Positions 36,732-46,428 are shown, counted from the stretch's first letter. The stretch is DNA of 64,000 nucleotides from Atopobium deltae (GCF_001552785.1 NZ_KQ959487.1:186575-250574); one strand, 5' to 3'. Notes: generated by a model not told the origin, from the letters alone. Numbers and translations are program-made.

Positions 36732-38272
36732 TATTTTTCCTCCTCCCAGAAAGCATCCTTGTTGCGCTTATCGACCACCTTAAACGTGTGGGCGATCTTC
36801 TCTTGCGCCGTCTTCAGGAATTTTTTCTTTTCTTGGGTGGTTGTATGCTCATGCATCCACGCATCTTTTTGCGCCTGCTGCGCGTCTTTTTTGCGCTGCG
36901 CCTCGGCCTTTTTCGCCGCACGCATATGAGCTTTCATTTCGGCACGCGCACGTTTCCGTGCGAGCTCCTCGGGCGTCAACGCCTGTACCTCCACCTTGCG
37001 AGGATCGGCTTGGGCCCCCGCCACACCCTGCGTGTGGATCATATCCGATGTCGATAAGACCAATCCAGGCGACGGCACTTCCATGCGCCGTGCCAGCGCG
37101 CTCAAAATTCTTGATGCGATCATCGTCAACACAAGGTAACACAGGGTGGCGACGGCATAGACCTCCAGCTGACGATAATAAATGCCCGCGACCGTCGTGG
37201 TAGCAAACATCAGGTCAAACACGCCGATGACCGATAAGACCGACGAGTCCTTAATATTGACAACGAGCTCGTTGGAAAGCGCGGGGATCGCATTTTTGAT
37301 GCCCTGCGGAAACACAACGCGCGTCATCGATTGCCATTGCGATAAGCCCAACGAACGCGCCGCCTCATTCTGGCCCTTATCGACAGCCTCGATGCCACCG
37401 CGAAGGACCTCCATCATGTACGCGGTTGAGTTCAACGAAATCGTTACGAGGCCAGCCACAAAGGTGGACCACAGCGCGCCTACCTCAGCCGCCGTCATAC
37501 CACCCGAGCGCAAAATCGAAAAGCCCGCAAAGTAAATGAGCAGCGACTGCACCATCATCGGGGTGCCGCGCACGACCGCCGAATAAAACTTCGCGAACCA
37601 CACGCCCACCGTCTTCAAAAAGCGGACAAAATCGTTGTCGGGGCGGTCGATTTGTTGCGTGCGCAAAAATACCAGCAGCACCGCTAAGAAAAATGCGATG
37701 ATCGTACCAAAGAGTGCCAGTTCAATGGTGGCGAGAATACCGCGCAAAAAGACGCCTCTCCCCTGGTACACCATGTAAATAGCCCCTGGCAAAAAGCCTT
37801 GCGGATTCGCATCGGCTCGCACGCTGCCCGCCACAATAAAGGCGAAGCTCACGACAATGCGGTCGATACAAAAAATCAGAGTGATGCCCAACACGAGCAT
37901 TGCGTACAAGCGCACAAAACTCTTGAGTGGCTCTTTGACAAAAATGGACGTCCTCGCGTAATCGCGCCAACTCACGAGCTTATTGAGCAACGCAAACGAT
38001 GCCAGTCCCAAAAAAGCGAGGAGCACATAGTATAAGATGCACTCAAACGAATAAAATGGCGCCAAAAAACTCCACGGACTACGAACCTGGCTCGAAAGCC
38101 ACATTCCAATACCAGCAACAACACTGGTACTTAAAAAAACGTACCGATGGTCTGCGGCAAGAAAACGCACAATGGGTGAGGCAGGTGCCTCATCGGGGAT
38201 CGCAGCAGACGCCTTGGTAGTCACCGCGGCGGTCCTAGCTGGAAGTGGTTCTTCGCCTTGTTGATTATTCAT
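36731..38272 (-). CDS. Polar amino-acid ABC transporter permease with long extensions
   Basis: A 513-residue membrane protein. The central GlnP/HisM-type permease domain has [11 protein letters not shown], then [20 protein letters not shown] (the ATPase-contact loop) and [18 protein letters not shown]. About 190 residues with several extra membrane segments precede it. A highly charged Lys/Glu/Ala tail of about 100 residues follows. Typical family members are near 220 residues. AGGGGAA precedes the ATG. Together with the binding protein upstream and the ATPase downstream it forms one importer. Confidence 0.9.
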   Translation of the reverse strand: MNNQQGEEPLPARTAAVTTKASAAIPDEAPASPIVRFLAADHRYVFLSTSVVAGIGMWLSSQVRSPWSFLAPFYSFECILYYVLLAFLGLASFALLNKLVSWRDYARTSIFVKEPLKSFVRLYAMLVLGITLIFCIDRIVVSFAFIVAGSVRADANPQGFLPGAIYMVYQGRGVFLRGILATIELALFGTIIAFFLAVLLVFLRTQQIDRPDNDFVRFLKTVGVWFAKFYSAVVRGTPMMVQSLLIYFAGFSILRSGGMTAAEVGALWSTFVAGLVTISLNSTAYMMEVLRGGIEAVDKGQNEAARSLGLSQWQSMTRVVFPQGIKNAIPALSNELVVNIKDSSVLSVIGVFDLMFATTTVAGIYYRQLEVYAVATLCYLVLTMIASRILSALARRMEVPSPGLVLSTSDMIHTQGVAGAQADPRKVEVQALTPEELARKRARAEMKAHMRAAKKAEAQRKKDAQQAQKDAWMHEHTTTQEKKKFLKTAQEKIAHTFKVVDKRNKDAFWEEEK

Positions 38273-38485
38273 TTTGTATTCCCCTTATTAGAATGCAATC
38301 TGAAACTTGCAAAACCTTGCATTGGTAACGCACAAACTGGTCGCGCACAGCAGCTGGTCACATGCAAAACGCGCAGCACAACGGCAAAGCCCACGCACAA
38401 ATGGGAAAGCTCACGCGCCACGCATGGCAGCACAAACGCCTCGAGCGCTCAAACGCTCGAGAAACAGCTGCACTACCCCTGCGTA
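38273..38485. other. Spacer with hairpin between binding-protein and permease genes
   Basis: CTCGAGCG (38440-38447) and CGCTCGAG (38454-38461) form a perfect 8-bp stem with a 6-base loop, 24 bases after the binding-protein stop. With no T-run it may stabilise the upstream message or reduce read-through, giving more binding protein than permease. Confidence 0.4.
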
Positions 38486-39457
38486 TTACGTTGGTTGCCG
38501 ATCAATGCACGCATCAAAAATTTCTTTGCGCCTATCGAGCGATACTCCTTTAAAAATCTTATTAAGTTTGGCAAGAAGCTCGTCCTGACCCTTCTTAATG
38601 CCTGCGTTACAGGGGATGGTCTCTTTAAAGCCTTCTCCCTTGGCAAACGAAACGGCAACAAGATTGGGATTGACGCGTAAAAGTCCTTTTTCATTCTCGG
38701 TATTAAAGGTAATGGCATCGCAAGTACCTTGATTGAGTTGAGAGAGTTGCGAGGGCACCGACTCAACAGGTGTAAGGTGTTTTACCTGCGGAATCTCGTC
38801 AATAACGGTGTCGAGCAAAGTGTCTTTTTGGCCAAGTACCGCCGCGCCCGAAAAATCTTTAAGCGAGCGCGCCGATGCGTAACGAGAGTCCTTTTTCACG
38901 AGCAGACCAAAGCCACCCTCAAAATACGGATCAGAAAAATCAATAGCTTGACGGCGCTCATCGGTTGTCGACATGCCCGCCATAATAATATCGATCTGAC
39001 CGTGGTTCAGCGCGTCGATAAGCCCCGAAAAGGCCATCTTCACAGCGACTGCTTCCAGGCCAAATGCCTTCGCGACAATTTTGGCAAACTGCACGTCGTA
39101 GCCATCAGCATAAGCGCCTTGCACATTTTGGATGGGGATGGTCGTGTCGGATGCGGTGGAAGTTTGCCAGTTATATGGCGCGTATGCAGCTTCCATGCCT
39201 ACACGAATAATTTTGCCATCGCCAAAGGAAATGCCGTGCGATTTTTTCTTGGGATTTTTTAATAAATCAACAGTACCTTCTGGTGCGGGACCACAACCCG
39301 CTAATAAGGAAAGACCAGTGGTAGTTATGAGCAACGTGCCAGAAAGCGTAAGAAACGTACGCCGAGAAAACATATGGGGACCAGCGGTGGGTAGCACCCG
39401 GTATGACGTGTTTGGCGCAGATCTATGTGACGAACCATCATTTTTGCTATGAGACAT
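38486..39457 (-). CDS. Polar amino-acid ABC transporter substrate-binding lipoprotein
   Basis: A 323-residue family 3 solute-binding protein. The N-terminus contains a twin-arginine motif (SRRTFLTLSG) and a lipobox (LSLLAGC), so it is probably exported folded by Tat and lipid-anchored. Ligand-pocket signatures include RVGMEAAYAPYNW and ADGYDVQFAKIVAKAFG. DIIMAGMSTTDERR and IDFSDPYFEGG are also typical. GAAGGAAG precedes the ATG at 39457; about 28 residues lie before MFSRR, and that internal ATG is an alternative start. The ligand, perhaps glutamine or a basic amino acid, cannot be fixed. Confidence 0.9.
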   Translation of the reverse strand: MSHSKNDGSSHRSAPNTSYRVLPTAGPHMFSRRTFLTLSGTLLITTTGLSLLAGCGPAPEGTVDLLKNPKKKSHGISFGDGKIIRVGMEAAYAPYNWQTSTASDTTIPIQNVQGAYADGYDVQFAKIVAKAFGLEAVAVKMAFSGLIDALNHGQIDIIMAGMSTTDERRQAIDFSDPYFEGGFGLLVKKDSRYASARSLKDFSGAAVLGQKDTLLDTVIDEIPQVKHLTPVESVPSQLSQLNQGTCDAITFNTENEKGLLRVNPNLVAVSFAKGEGFKETIPCNAGIKKGQDELLAKLNKIFKGVSLDRRKEIFDACIDRQPT

Positions 39458-39613
39458 TTCTTCCTTCTTTCTAGCAAAAAAGTGTGTTATCCCTTCCGCA
39501 TACACAGCCGAAGAAAACCCATTTTTCTTCCCCTTGCAAACAATGCGTGAAAGCTCTGCATGTTATTACGCTAGTGTAGCGATCTTTTGGGCCAAAAACG
39601 ATTAAATTTTATA

Positions 39614-39630
39614 AACGGTCATATACCGTT
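39614..39630. repeat. Inverted repeat upstream of the amino-acid transporter operon
   Basis: AACGGT (39614-39619) and ACCGTT (39625-39630) form an inverted repeat, with another ACGGT at 39636. It lies about 160 bases before the binding-protein start. A regulator site is possible. Confidence 0.35.
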
Positions 39631-39712
39631 AATAGACGGTAGCAAAAATAAGCTATTTTCGATTTTATTGTGCGATTCAAGCGATTGCCCGTGCGAGTTT
39701 CTCGCTAGCCAC

Positions 39713-39769
39713 GTGATCTTATCGCCAGGCGCGTGATCTTCTCGTCGAGCGCTCGATCTTATCGCCAAG
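39713..39769. repeat. Three tandem 20-bp repeats carrying the CTTMTCG word
   Basis: GTGATCTTATCGCCAGGCGC, GTGATCTTCTCGTCGAGCGC and a shortened TCGATCTTATCGCCAAG follow one another (39713-39732, 39733-39752, 39753-39769). The third runs over the tsaD stop codon at 39759. Each holds GATCTT(A/C)TCG, the word over-represented through the chromosomal part of the window. A single similar unit, GATCTTCTCGTCAGGCGCTC, lies in the gap at 19240-19259. Confidence 0.75.
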
Positions 39770-42320
39770 ATTTCGCAATCGGCGTGTACGTGTCTGACCA
39801 GGTCCCAAGCGTAGCGTGGGGATCGGCGTCCAGCGTGAGGGGCACAAACTGCTTCGCCTTGTAATTGCGCAGGGCACAGACAGCAATCATCGCGCCATTA
39901 TCGCCACAGACCGACATCGGGGGCACGGTCACGCGCACACCCATAGCACCAAACTTTTTGCGATACTCTTCGCGGAGCTGCGGATTTGCCGCCACGCCAC
40001 CGCCAACACAAAAGTCGCGGACGCCTGTTTCCTTAACTGCGGTGATCGCCTTGGCAACCTGGACATCAATGACAGCCGCCTCGAAGGAGGCCGCCAGATC
40101 GGGCAGGTTAATGGGACGACCCGCCTTGTTCTCGCCCTCAATGTAGGTTATGACTGAGGTTTTAAGGCCAGAAAGCGAAAAACGATAATCGTGGCTGTGC
40201 ATCATCGCGCGCGGAAAATGAATGGCTTTTTTGTTGCCTTTGGCAGCAAGCTTGCTGATCACGGGACCGCCCGGATAGCCAAGGCCCAACGCCTTCGCGA
40301 CCTTATCAAACGCCTCGCCCACCGCATCGTCAATGGTGGTGCCCAAAATGTCGTAATCGCCCCAGTCGCGCACGTGCACGAGCATGGTGTTGCCGCCCGA
40401 GACAAGACTCGCAATAAACGGCGGCTGCAGATCGGGCGTCTCGAACAAATTTGCCAACAGATGCCCCTCGAGATGGTGTACAGCAATAAGCGGCAAGGCA
40501 GCACCCGCACAAAGTCCCTTCGCAAACGCAACGCCCACAACGAGCGCTCCCACAAGGCCAGGACCTGCGGTAACACCAACAGCGCTTAAGTCAGATGGTT
40601 CCAAGGTATTGCAGCCGAAGTGCGCTCCTGCTTGCGCCATGAGCTCTTCGAAGACACCCACGATGGCTTCTACATGCTTACGAGAAGCGATCTCGGGAAC
40701 GACGCCGCCGAAGCGCGCGTGAAAATCGAGTGATGTTGCCACGACGTTGCCACAGATTTGTCCTGTGGAGTCGATGATGGCCATGCCTGTTTCGTCGCAG
40801 GACGATTCTATCGATAAGACCAAGTCACCTGCAGCTTTGAGTGCATCGAGCGTTTTTTGGCTGCGCGCCTCTGCCACGATGGGCCAGGGGCGGATTGATG
40901 CCTGTGGGCGTGCTGCAACGAAAGCGGAGGTTGCTGTGGGCGCCGTGGACGCTGTGGACGCTTGGTCGAGCCCTGCCAGCGGCAGCACCGAGCGCATAAT
41001 CAAGGCATCGCGAGAAGGCCCATAATACTGAGGACGTGTTCCTACCTGCACAAAGCCGAGCTTCTCGTACAGCTTACGAGCGGCTGTGTTGTGCTCATAT
41101 ACCTCAAGCGAAATGGTTTGCGCATTGAGCATGTGCGCATCGTACGCAAGGCGCGCAATCAGCCGTGCCGCAATGCGGTGACGACGATGGTCAGGATGGA
41201 CATCCACCGTCAAAATTTCAAAATCATCGCCCGCGAGCATGCCGCCCGCCACCGCAATAATGGTTCCCGTATCGTGCGCCACCCACCAACTGCGACCATC
41301 CGAGCTAAGCTCATCCGCAAAGTTCTGATAGGTCCACGCCTGATGCGGCGAGCCCTCAAAGCAAAGCTCATCGAGCTTGTGCACCGCTTCAAGATCGTTA
41401 ATGCTCATCGGGCGAAATTGCAAGTGCCGATCAGCCAGCACGTCAGCCGTCCCCGTCACAAAAACCGAGGCAGGTGCCTGCATGCCAAGGCGTTTACGCT
41501 CGTTTTCTTCTGCATCCGACAAGCGCGTATAGACGGGCAACACCAGCGCTGGGTCACCATTGGCTCTATCGAGAAGAACACCTAAGCTTGCGTATCCACG
41601 CATTAGGCCTTCGGATGAGGGATACCAGAGTTTCTCGTCATCGCACACATATAGGCCTGCCTCTTCAAAAGAGGCGCGATGTTTAAGAAGTCCGTCGCCC
41701 ACAAGTTGCAAGCTCGATGCTTCGGGCAGCTCAGCCCATTTTTGCGCCGCCTGGCGCGCTTTACACACCGTCTCGGTTGGAAAACGGCGATGTGCACCTG
41801 CGTCATCAAGGGTATAGAGCCCTGGGTACACTTCGCCGCGCATGGCATCGGCAACGACGCCAACGTTTCCGCGCAGGCCCGCTTTCCACGCTGACCACGC
41901 AACGCTATCGAGCGTAGAGGCTCCATACAGCGCGACCTTTGCGCTGCAGGCAAGGCCCTTGGCAGTGGCAATACCAATACGCACGCCCGTAAACGAACCA
42001 GGGCCGCGGCCCACCACAATGCCCTGCACGTCGCTCATTGTAAGACCCACATCGGCAAGCGCTTGTTGCGCCGTGACAATAAGTTCGACGTTTGCCTGCC
42101 GTCTGCACGCATGATCGCGCACCGCAAGCATGTTGACCTGATCGTGCTCGTGGGTGTGCGTGCGGTTCCACTGTGCTACGCCGCAGACCAACATATCGGA
42201 TGAGGTATCAATAACAAGCACGGTTTGTGTCTGCGGTTGTGGTTGCGGATCGTGTCCTAATTGCGCTTCGTGCTCTCGTTGCACTTCGTGTGGTAGTTCT
42301 GCCATATATCCTTCATTCAT
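39759..42320 (-). CDS. TsaB-RimI-TsaD triple fusion (t6A synthesis and ribosomal acetylation)
   Basis: One 853-residue frame encodes three proteins usually separate. Residues about 34-290 are TsaB (VLVIDTSS, GRGPGSFTGVRIG). About 300-455 are a RimI-type GNAT acetyltransferase (LTVDVHPDHRRHRIAARL). From about 498 on is TsaD (SIESSCDETG, metal-binding HHLEGH, SGGNTMLVHV). TsaB-TsaD with TsaE transfers threonylcarbamoyl to A37 of ANN-decoding tRNAs; RimI acetylates proteins such as S18. Ala/Ser/Thr-rich linkers join the parts. tsaE ends 14 bases upstream. The ATG at 42320 or 42305 could be the start. No stop or frameshift interrupts the fusion. Confidence 0.93.
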   Translation of the reverse strand: MNEGYMAELPHEVQREHEAQLGHDPQPQPQTQTVLVIDTSSDMLVCGVAQWNRTHTHEHDQVNMLAVRDHACRRQANVELIVTAQQALADVGLTMSDVQGIVVGRGPGSFTGVRIGIATAKGLACSAKVALYGASTLDSVAWSAWKAGLRGNVGVVADAMRGEVYPGLYTLDDAGAHRRFPTETVCKARQAAQKWAELPEASSLQLVGDGLLKHRASFEEAGLYVCDDEKLWYPSSEGLMRGYASLGVLLDRANGDPALVLPVYTRLSDAEENERKRLGMQAPASVFVTGTADVLADRHLQFRPMSINDLEAVHKLDELCFEGSPHQAWTYQNFADELSSDGRSWWVAHDTGTIIAVAGGMLAGDDFEILTVDVHPDHRRHRIAARLIARLAYDAHMLNAQTISLEVYEHNTAARKLYEKLGFVQVGTRPQYYGPSRDALIMRSVLPLAGLDQASTASTAPTATSAFVAARPQASIRPWPIVAEARSQKTLDALKAAGDLVLSIESSCDETGMAIIDSTGQICGNVVATSLDFHARFGGVVPEIASRKHVEAIVGVFEELMAQAGAHFGCNTLEPSDLSAVGVTAGPGLVGALVVGVAFAKGLCAGAALPLIAVHHLEGHLLANLFETPDLQPPFIASLVSGGNTMLVHVRDWGDYDILGTTIDDAVGEAFDKVAKALGLGYPGGPVISKLAAKGNKKAIHFPRAMMHSHDYRFSLSGLKTSVITYIEGENKAGRPINLPDLAASFEAAVIDVQVAKAITAVKETGVRDFCVGGGVAANPQLREEYRKKFGAMGVRVTVPPMSVCGDNGAMIAVCALRNYKAKQFVPLTLDADPHATLGTWSDTYTPIAKSWR

Positions 42321-42334
42321 GCTCTTGTAAGAGC

Positions 42335-42871
42335 TTATACATCAAAGCGCTGAGCAAGTTGCTCCACTAATTGAGAAGCCCGTGCCCCGCGAGGGTGTAA
42401 GCTAATACGACGCGGTGGCTCTATACCAGCTGCTACCTCGCTATCAAGACGCGTGAGATACACATCAAGCCCGTCGTCGCCCAGTTCATCCAAAAATTGT
42501 TCGCCCCATTCGATAACACAGGGACCATCTGCCCCCAGCACATCCCAAAGACCTGTATCTCCGAGTTGCTCCGCATCGTTTAAGCGATATAAATCAAAGT
42601 GATACAAGGGCAAGGTTGTGCCCTCGTAGACCATCTGAATGGTAAAGGTTGGACTCGTCACTTCTTCATGCACGCCCATCCCCTGTGCAATACCCTTGGT
42701 CATTTGCGTTTTCCCGGCACCAAGGTCTCCCGTTAAAACGAGAACATCGCCTGCCTGCAAGCAAGCACCAAGCTGTATGCCAAAGTCACACGTTGCGTCG
42801 CAACTCGTCGATATATAGGTATGAGCATCGCACTTTTTGATGCCCTCAGATGGCAGAGCTTCTGATGTCAT
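42335..42871 (-). CDS. tsaE: tRNA threonylcarbamoyladenosine biosynthesis ATPase TsaE
   Basis: A 178-residue P-loop ATPase that drives the TsaB-TsaD complex. Walker A is GDLGAGKTQ, followed by EVTSPTFTI, then LYHFDLYRL and CVIEWGEQFLDEL. It is a little longer than usual at both ends. AAGAGGCACC precedes the ATG. It sits between alr and the fused tsaB-rimI-tsaD gene, so all tRNA t6A partners except TsaC are in one operon. Confidence 0.94.
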   Translation of the reverse strand: MTSEALPSEGIKKCDAHTYISTSCDATCDFGIQLGACLQAGDVLVLTGDLGAGKTQMTKGIAQGMGVHEEVTSPTFTIQMVYEGTTLPLYHFDLYRLNDAEQLGDTGLWDVLGADGPCVIEWGEQFLDELGDDGLDVYLTRLDSEVAAGIEPPRRISLHPRGARASQLVEQLAQRFDV

Positions 42872-42882
42872 ATTGGTGCCTC

Positions 42883-44055
42883 TTACACGTAGACCTTCTC
42901 GAGGCGCATGCCAAAGTTGCAGGTCACCTCATAGTTAATGGTGTTTCGCAGTGCAGCTATATCGTCGGCCGTAATGCTGTAGTTATCGTCTGAACCCATA
43001 AGAATGACGTGGTCACCGATCGCAACGGGACGCTGCTGATTGTAACTGCGACTGGTGAGGTCGACGGCAAACATGCACTGGTCCATGCAAATGCGACCAA
43101 CCTGTTGACAGAGCTGACCTGCGGCAATAACCTGCATCTTGTTTGAAAGCACGCGCGAAAGGCCATCGGCATAGCCCACGGGAATGGTTGCAATTTGTAT
43201 ATTTTGCTTAGGCACACGATAGGTAAAACCATAGCTCACGCCATCGCCGACCGCAGGAATATGCGTACGTGTGACGCGCGCATGCACACTCATCACAGGG
43301 CGAAGATCAATGTAGGGCATGGTGGTTTGTGCAGCATGCAGACCATACAAGCCAATGCCAACGCGGCACATGTCGTGCTGCGTTGCGGGATGCAAAATGG
43401 TTGCAGGCGTATTGTTGCAATGCACTAATCCGTGCTCAAGACCTGCGTCCTCAAGCGCCGAAACCGCATTCATAAAACGAGAATACTGCAGGTCAAAGTC
43501 CCATCCCTGCAGCTCATCGGCAGTAGCAAAGTGTGTAAAAATGCCCGCACACTCCAAACCGCGATGAAAATCGATCATTTGACGAAATTCCAACACGTCT
43601 TGCGGCTGCAAGCCAATGCGGTTCATGCCTGTGTCAACAACCAAGTGGTACGATGCCACGCGATGCGCAAGTGATGCTTGTTCGCCCAGCGCAAGGGCAA
43701 AATCCTTAGTATAAACGGAGGGCATGATGTTATATTCCAGCAGGGCAGGGATCGCCGTGGCGGGCGGTTCCGATAAGACCAAGATGGGCTTGGTAATACC
43801 AGCCTTGCGCAGGGCCACACCCTCCAAAACGGTCGCAACCGCAAATTGATCCGCCCCCGCGTTTGCCATGATTTTTGCGCAGGTCGCGGCCCCATGCCCG
43901 TAGGCGTCGGCTTTGACAACACACATCATTTTTTTGCGAGGAGCAATGCAATTGCGCCAAGCGCGGGTGTTATAGCGCAAGGCTCCCTGATCAATTTCTA
44001 CCCACGACCAGCGGGTATCGGGCGCATAGCTTGCATCGGGAGAATAGCTTGCCAT
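42883..44055 (-). CDS. alr: Alanine racemase
   Basis: A 390-residue PLP enzyme making D-alanine for peptidoglycan. The PLP lysine is in CVVKADAYGHG and the catalytic tyrosine in GVSYGFTYRVP. RVGIGLYGLHA and GRICMDQCMF are typical. The ATG at 44055 has GGAGC about 9 bases upstream, inside the end of the nnr gene (stop at 44060), implying coupling. The longer frame from 44109 is not supported. Confidence 0.95.
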   Translation of the reverse strand: MASYSPDASYAPDTRWSWVEIDQGALRYNTRAWRNCIAPRKKMMCVVKADAYGHGAATCAKIMANAGADQFAVATVLEGVALRKAGITKPILVLSEPPATAIPALLEYNIMPSVYTKDFALALGEQASLAHRVASYHLVVDTGMNRIGLQPQDVLEFRQMIDFHRGLECAGIFTHFATADELQGWDFDLQYSRFMNAVSALEDAGLEHGLVHCNNTPATILHPATQHDMCRVGIGLYGLHAAQTTMPYIDLRPVMSVHARVTRTHIPAVGDGVSYGFTYRVPKQNIQIATIPVGYADGLSRVLSNKMQVIAAGQLCQQVGRICMDQCMFAVDLTSRSYNQQRPVAIGDHVILMGSDDNYSITADDIAALRNTINYEVTCNFGMRLEKVYV

Positions 44056-44059
44056 AACG

Positions 44060-45772
44060 CTACAGCTCCTTATGCTTGTGAGATCTTCTGAGTTCGCTCG
44101 TGGCATCAATGTCGTTGGAGGTGTTTTGTGCGTCAGCGGTCACGGCGCTCACAGCAGAGTCACCATCGTCCGTGCCGCCCACCGCGACCAGGTGCTCCAA
44201 CGCGTCGGTTGCGCGCCCAAGCTGCTGCACTAAATCGTTGGCCATAACGCCGCGAGTTCCAAAGGTCTTCTCGGCAAGAAGGGCACAACGAGCATGAATC
44301 TCGCAGGCAAAGGCGCAGAACAGCGGCAACTGAGTCGGATCGATGGCTGCTTTTGCGAGGCGCGCGGCAATAATGCCCGCAAGCACGTCGCCCGACCCAG
44401 CGGTCGCCAACGATACGGGACCTGGCTTGGGGAGCACAGCCGACTCGACGCCCACGCAGGCAGTTGCGTTGCCTTTTGCCACAATGGTAAATTCCGAGCC
44501 GCCGTCGGCCCACACAATGCGACGCGCCGCCTCGAGTGCCGAGGTCAACGAGTCGGGAGGCGTGTCGGGAAGCCCCATGAGGCGTCCCAGCTCACGGCGG
44601 TGCGGCGTCAAAATCAAGGGTGCATTGCGGCGCACAAGCTCGGGGTAATTATCAAGGCGATTCTCGGTAATGCGCGCCAAACAATTCAGGGCATCCGCAT
44701 CCATGACAAGCGGCACCTTGACGCCCAACAGGCCCGAACACAGCGAGGTGGTCGCGGCCGTTACGCGTATGCCGGGGCCCACCAACACACAGTCTGCGCG
44801 TTCGGCAAGTTTGACGATAATATCGTGTGCTTCTTCCGAGAAGGTCCCCGTGTCTGCATCGTACGGGCAGGGAATGACAGGGATTTCGACAAGTTGTGTT
44901 TGTACGATACCTGCAATGCAAGCAGGTACGGCCAAGCTCACATAGCCCGCACCAGCGCGTGCTGCGGCACGTGCTGCCAAAATTGCAGCTCCAGGATAGC
45001 GAGAAGATCCCGCCACGACCAATACACAGCCTCGTCCATACTTATCGGCCACAGCAGTGGGCATGGGTAAGATGTCCAAGTAATCGCTTGTCTCGCAACG
45101 CCAAGCAACGGGATCGGCCTTTAAGACAAACTCTTCGGTTTGTTCGGCAAGCGGTGCAATGACGATGGAGCCGCAAGCATCACGGCCCTTATCGGCCAAA
45201 AGGCCTGGCTTGAGCGCAATCATGGTTACGGTGACATCGGCGTAGATGCAAGCGCCGTGTATGTGGCCCGTCTGCGCCGAAAGTCCGCTGGGAACGTCGA
45301 CAGCCACTGCAGGCACGCCGCTCATGTTGATAGCATCGATCCAAATATTAAAAGGTGCGGTGGGCGTCTCGCGAAAACCAGTGCCGAGCATGGCGTCAAC
45401 CACAACGTCTGTCGTGAAGAGAAGCTCCTCGAGCTGGGCACGTGGAGGCGCAACTTGCACAACCACACCTGCTGCTACCGCACTGCGGGCAGCCACGAGC
45501 GCCAAATCGCTCTGCAGCGACTCGGGTGCCACGGGGCTCACCACCGTAGGAACAATGTCGTAGCGCAGCAACTCTTCAGCTGCAACCCAACCGTCACCAC
45601 CGTTGTTACCCATACCTACAAAAATAAGTGCTCTACGGACACCATCCATATGCGCCACTTCTTGTGCAACCGCCAAACCAGCACGGTGCATAAGCTCGGA
45701 AATACTTATGCCAGAGCGATTCAAACTGGTTTCGACGAACTTAATGTCTTCGACATTAAGAACTGGTTGCAT
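44060..45772 (-). CDS. nnr: Bifunctional NAD(P)H-hydrate epimerase/dehydratase
   Basis: A 570-residue metabolite-repair enzyme. The N-terminal epimerase (YjeF_N) has ALIFVGMGNNGGDGWVAAEEL. The C-terminal ADP- or ATP-dependent dehydratase has GPGIRV, LVMDADALN, ILTPHRRELGRLMG and TAGSGDVLAGII. Together they restore NADH and NADPH from their hydrates. The last 50 residues are low-complexity and carry the Shine-Dalgarno of alr. AAGGAG in the end of acpS lies 12 bases before the ATG. Confidence 0.94.
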   Translation of the reverse strand: MQPVLNVEDIKFVETSLNRSGISISELMHRAGLAVAQEVAHMDGVRRALIFVGMGNNGGDGWVAAEELLRYDIVPTVVSPVAPESLQSDLALVAARSAVAAGVVVQVAPPRAQLEELLFTTDVVVDAMLGTGFRETPTAPFNIWIDAINMSGVPAVAVDVPSGLSAQTGHIHGACIYADVTVTMIALKPGLLADKGRDACGSIVIAPLAEQTEEFVLKADPVAWRCETSDYLDILPMPTAVADKYGRGCVLVVAGSSRYPGAAILAARAAARAGAGYVSLAVPACIAGIVQTQLVEIPVIPCPYDADTGTFSEEAHDIIVKLAERADCVLVGPGIRVTAATTSLCSGLLGVKVPLVMDADALNCLARITENRLDNYPELVRRNAPLILTPHRRELGRLMGLPDTPPDSLTSALEAARRIVWADGGSEFTIVAKGNATACVGVESAVLPKPGPVSLATAGSGDVLAGIIAARLAKAAIDPTQLPLFCAFACEIHARCALLAEKTFGTRGVMANDLVQQLGRATDALEHLVAVGGTDDGDSAVSAVTADAQNTSNDIDATSELRRSHKHKEL

Positions 45773-45781
45773 AGCGCATCA

Positions 45782-46351
45782 CTACTCCTTGCGTGAGATA
45801 TTGTCGTTGTCACTGCGGGCGGCGTTGTTATTAGTATTATACGTGCTCTTACATGAGCTGACATTCTCAATTTGCATATGCTCAAGCTCGTCGAGGACGC
45901 TGCGTGCCTCCCTAAACGAAGCTGCGAGCTCGGCTTTTTGATCGGATTTCTCGTCGAGCTTGGGGCGCACCTGCTCAGTCACGGCAACAGCATTGGCAAT
46001 AGCGACCTCGTGGGTGAACGAAAGCGAAAGTGCGATTTCTAAAACCCCCTGCTCTTGCGCAATCTGCGCCGCTTTTCTTTGCAACAGCGCCAAGGGCTTT
46101 CCGTAACTGTCATGCGAAACCGAAATATCCTGTGCGCTAATCCCTTGCGAGAATCCCGTTCCTAGCGCTTTGAGTATGGCTTCCTTCGCTGCAAAACGGC
46201 AGGCAAAATGCTGTGCGGGGCGCGCCTTTGCCTGGCAATAGGCCCGCTCTTCGTCGGTAAATAAACGCTTCGCAATGCCAGGCGTGCGCGCAAGGGCACG
46301 CTCCATGCGAGCGATTTCAAAAATATCGACTCCTACACCTGCAACCGCCAT
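45782..46351 (-). CDS. acpS: Holo-[acyl-carrier-protein] synthase with extended C-terminus
   Basis: Transfers phosphopantetheine from CoA to acyl carrier protein. The family signatures are GVGVDIFEIARMER and CRFAAKEAILKALGTG. The product is about 189 residues from the ATG at 46351, whereas AcpS is typically near 120-130. The extra C-terminal 60 residues are Glu/Asn/Ser-rich, ending in KSTYNTNNNAARSDNDNI, and resemble no domain I know. No strong binding site precedes the start, so a slightly different start is possible. It follows glmS by 78 bases. Confidence 0.9.
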   Translation of the reverse strand: MAVAGVGVDIFEIARMERALARTPGIAKRLFTDEERAYCQAKARPAQHFACRFAAKEAILKALGTGFSQGISAQDISVSHDSYGKPLALLQRKAAQIAQEQGVLEIALSLSFTHEVAIANAVAVTEQVRPKLDEKSDQKAELAASFREARSVLDELEHMQIENVSSCKSTYNTNNNAARSDNDNISRKE

Positions 46352-46428
46352 GACCTTCTCGCCTATTCCACCTCGTGTGCTCGAACGAACTACTCGACCG
46401 CCGTACTCATCCAACGCGCTCAAACGAA

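Noticed and set aside
39713-39769. Short CRISPR array
   Set aside because: The 20-bp units are contiguous without spacers and no cas genes occur in the window.
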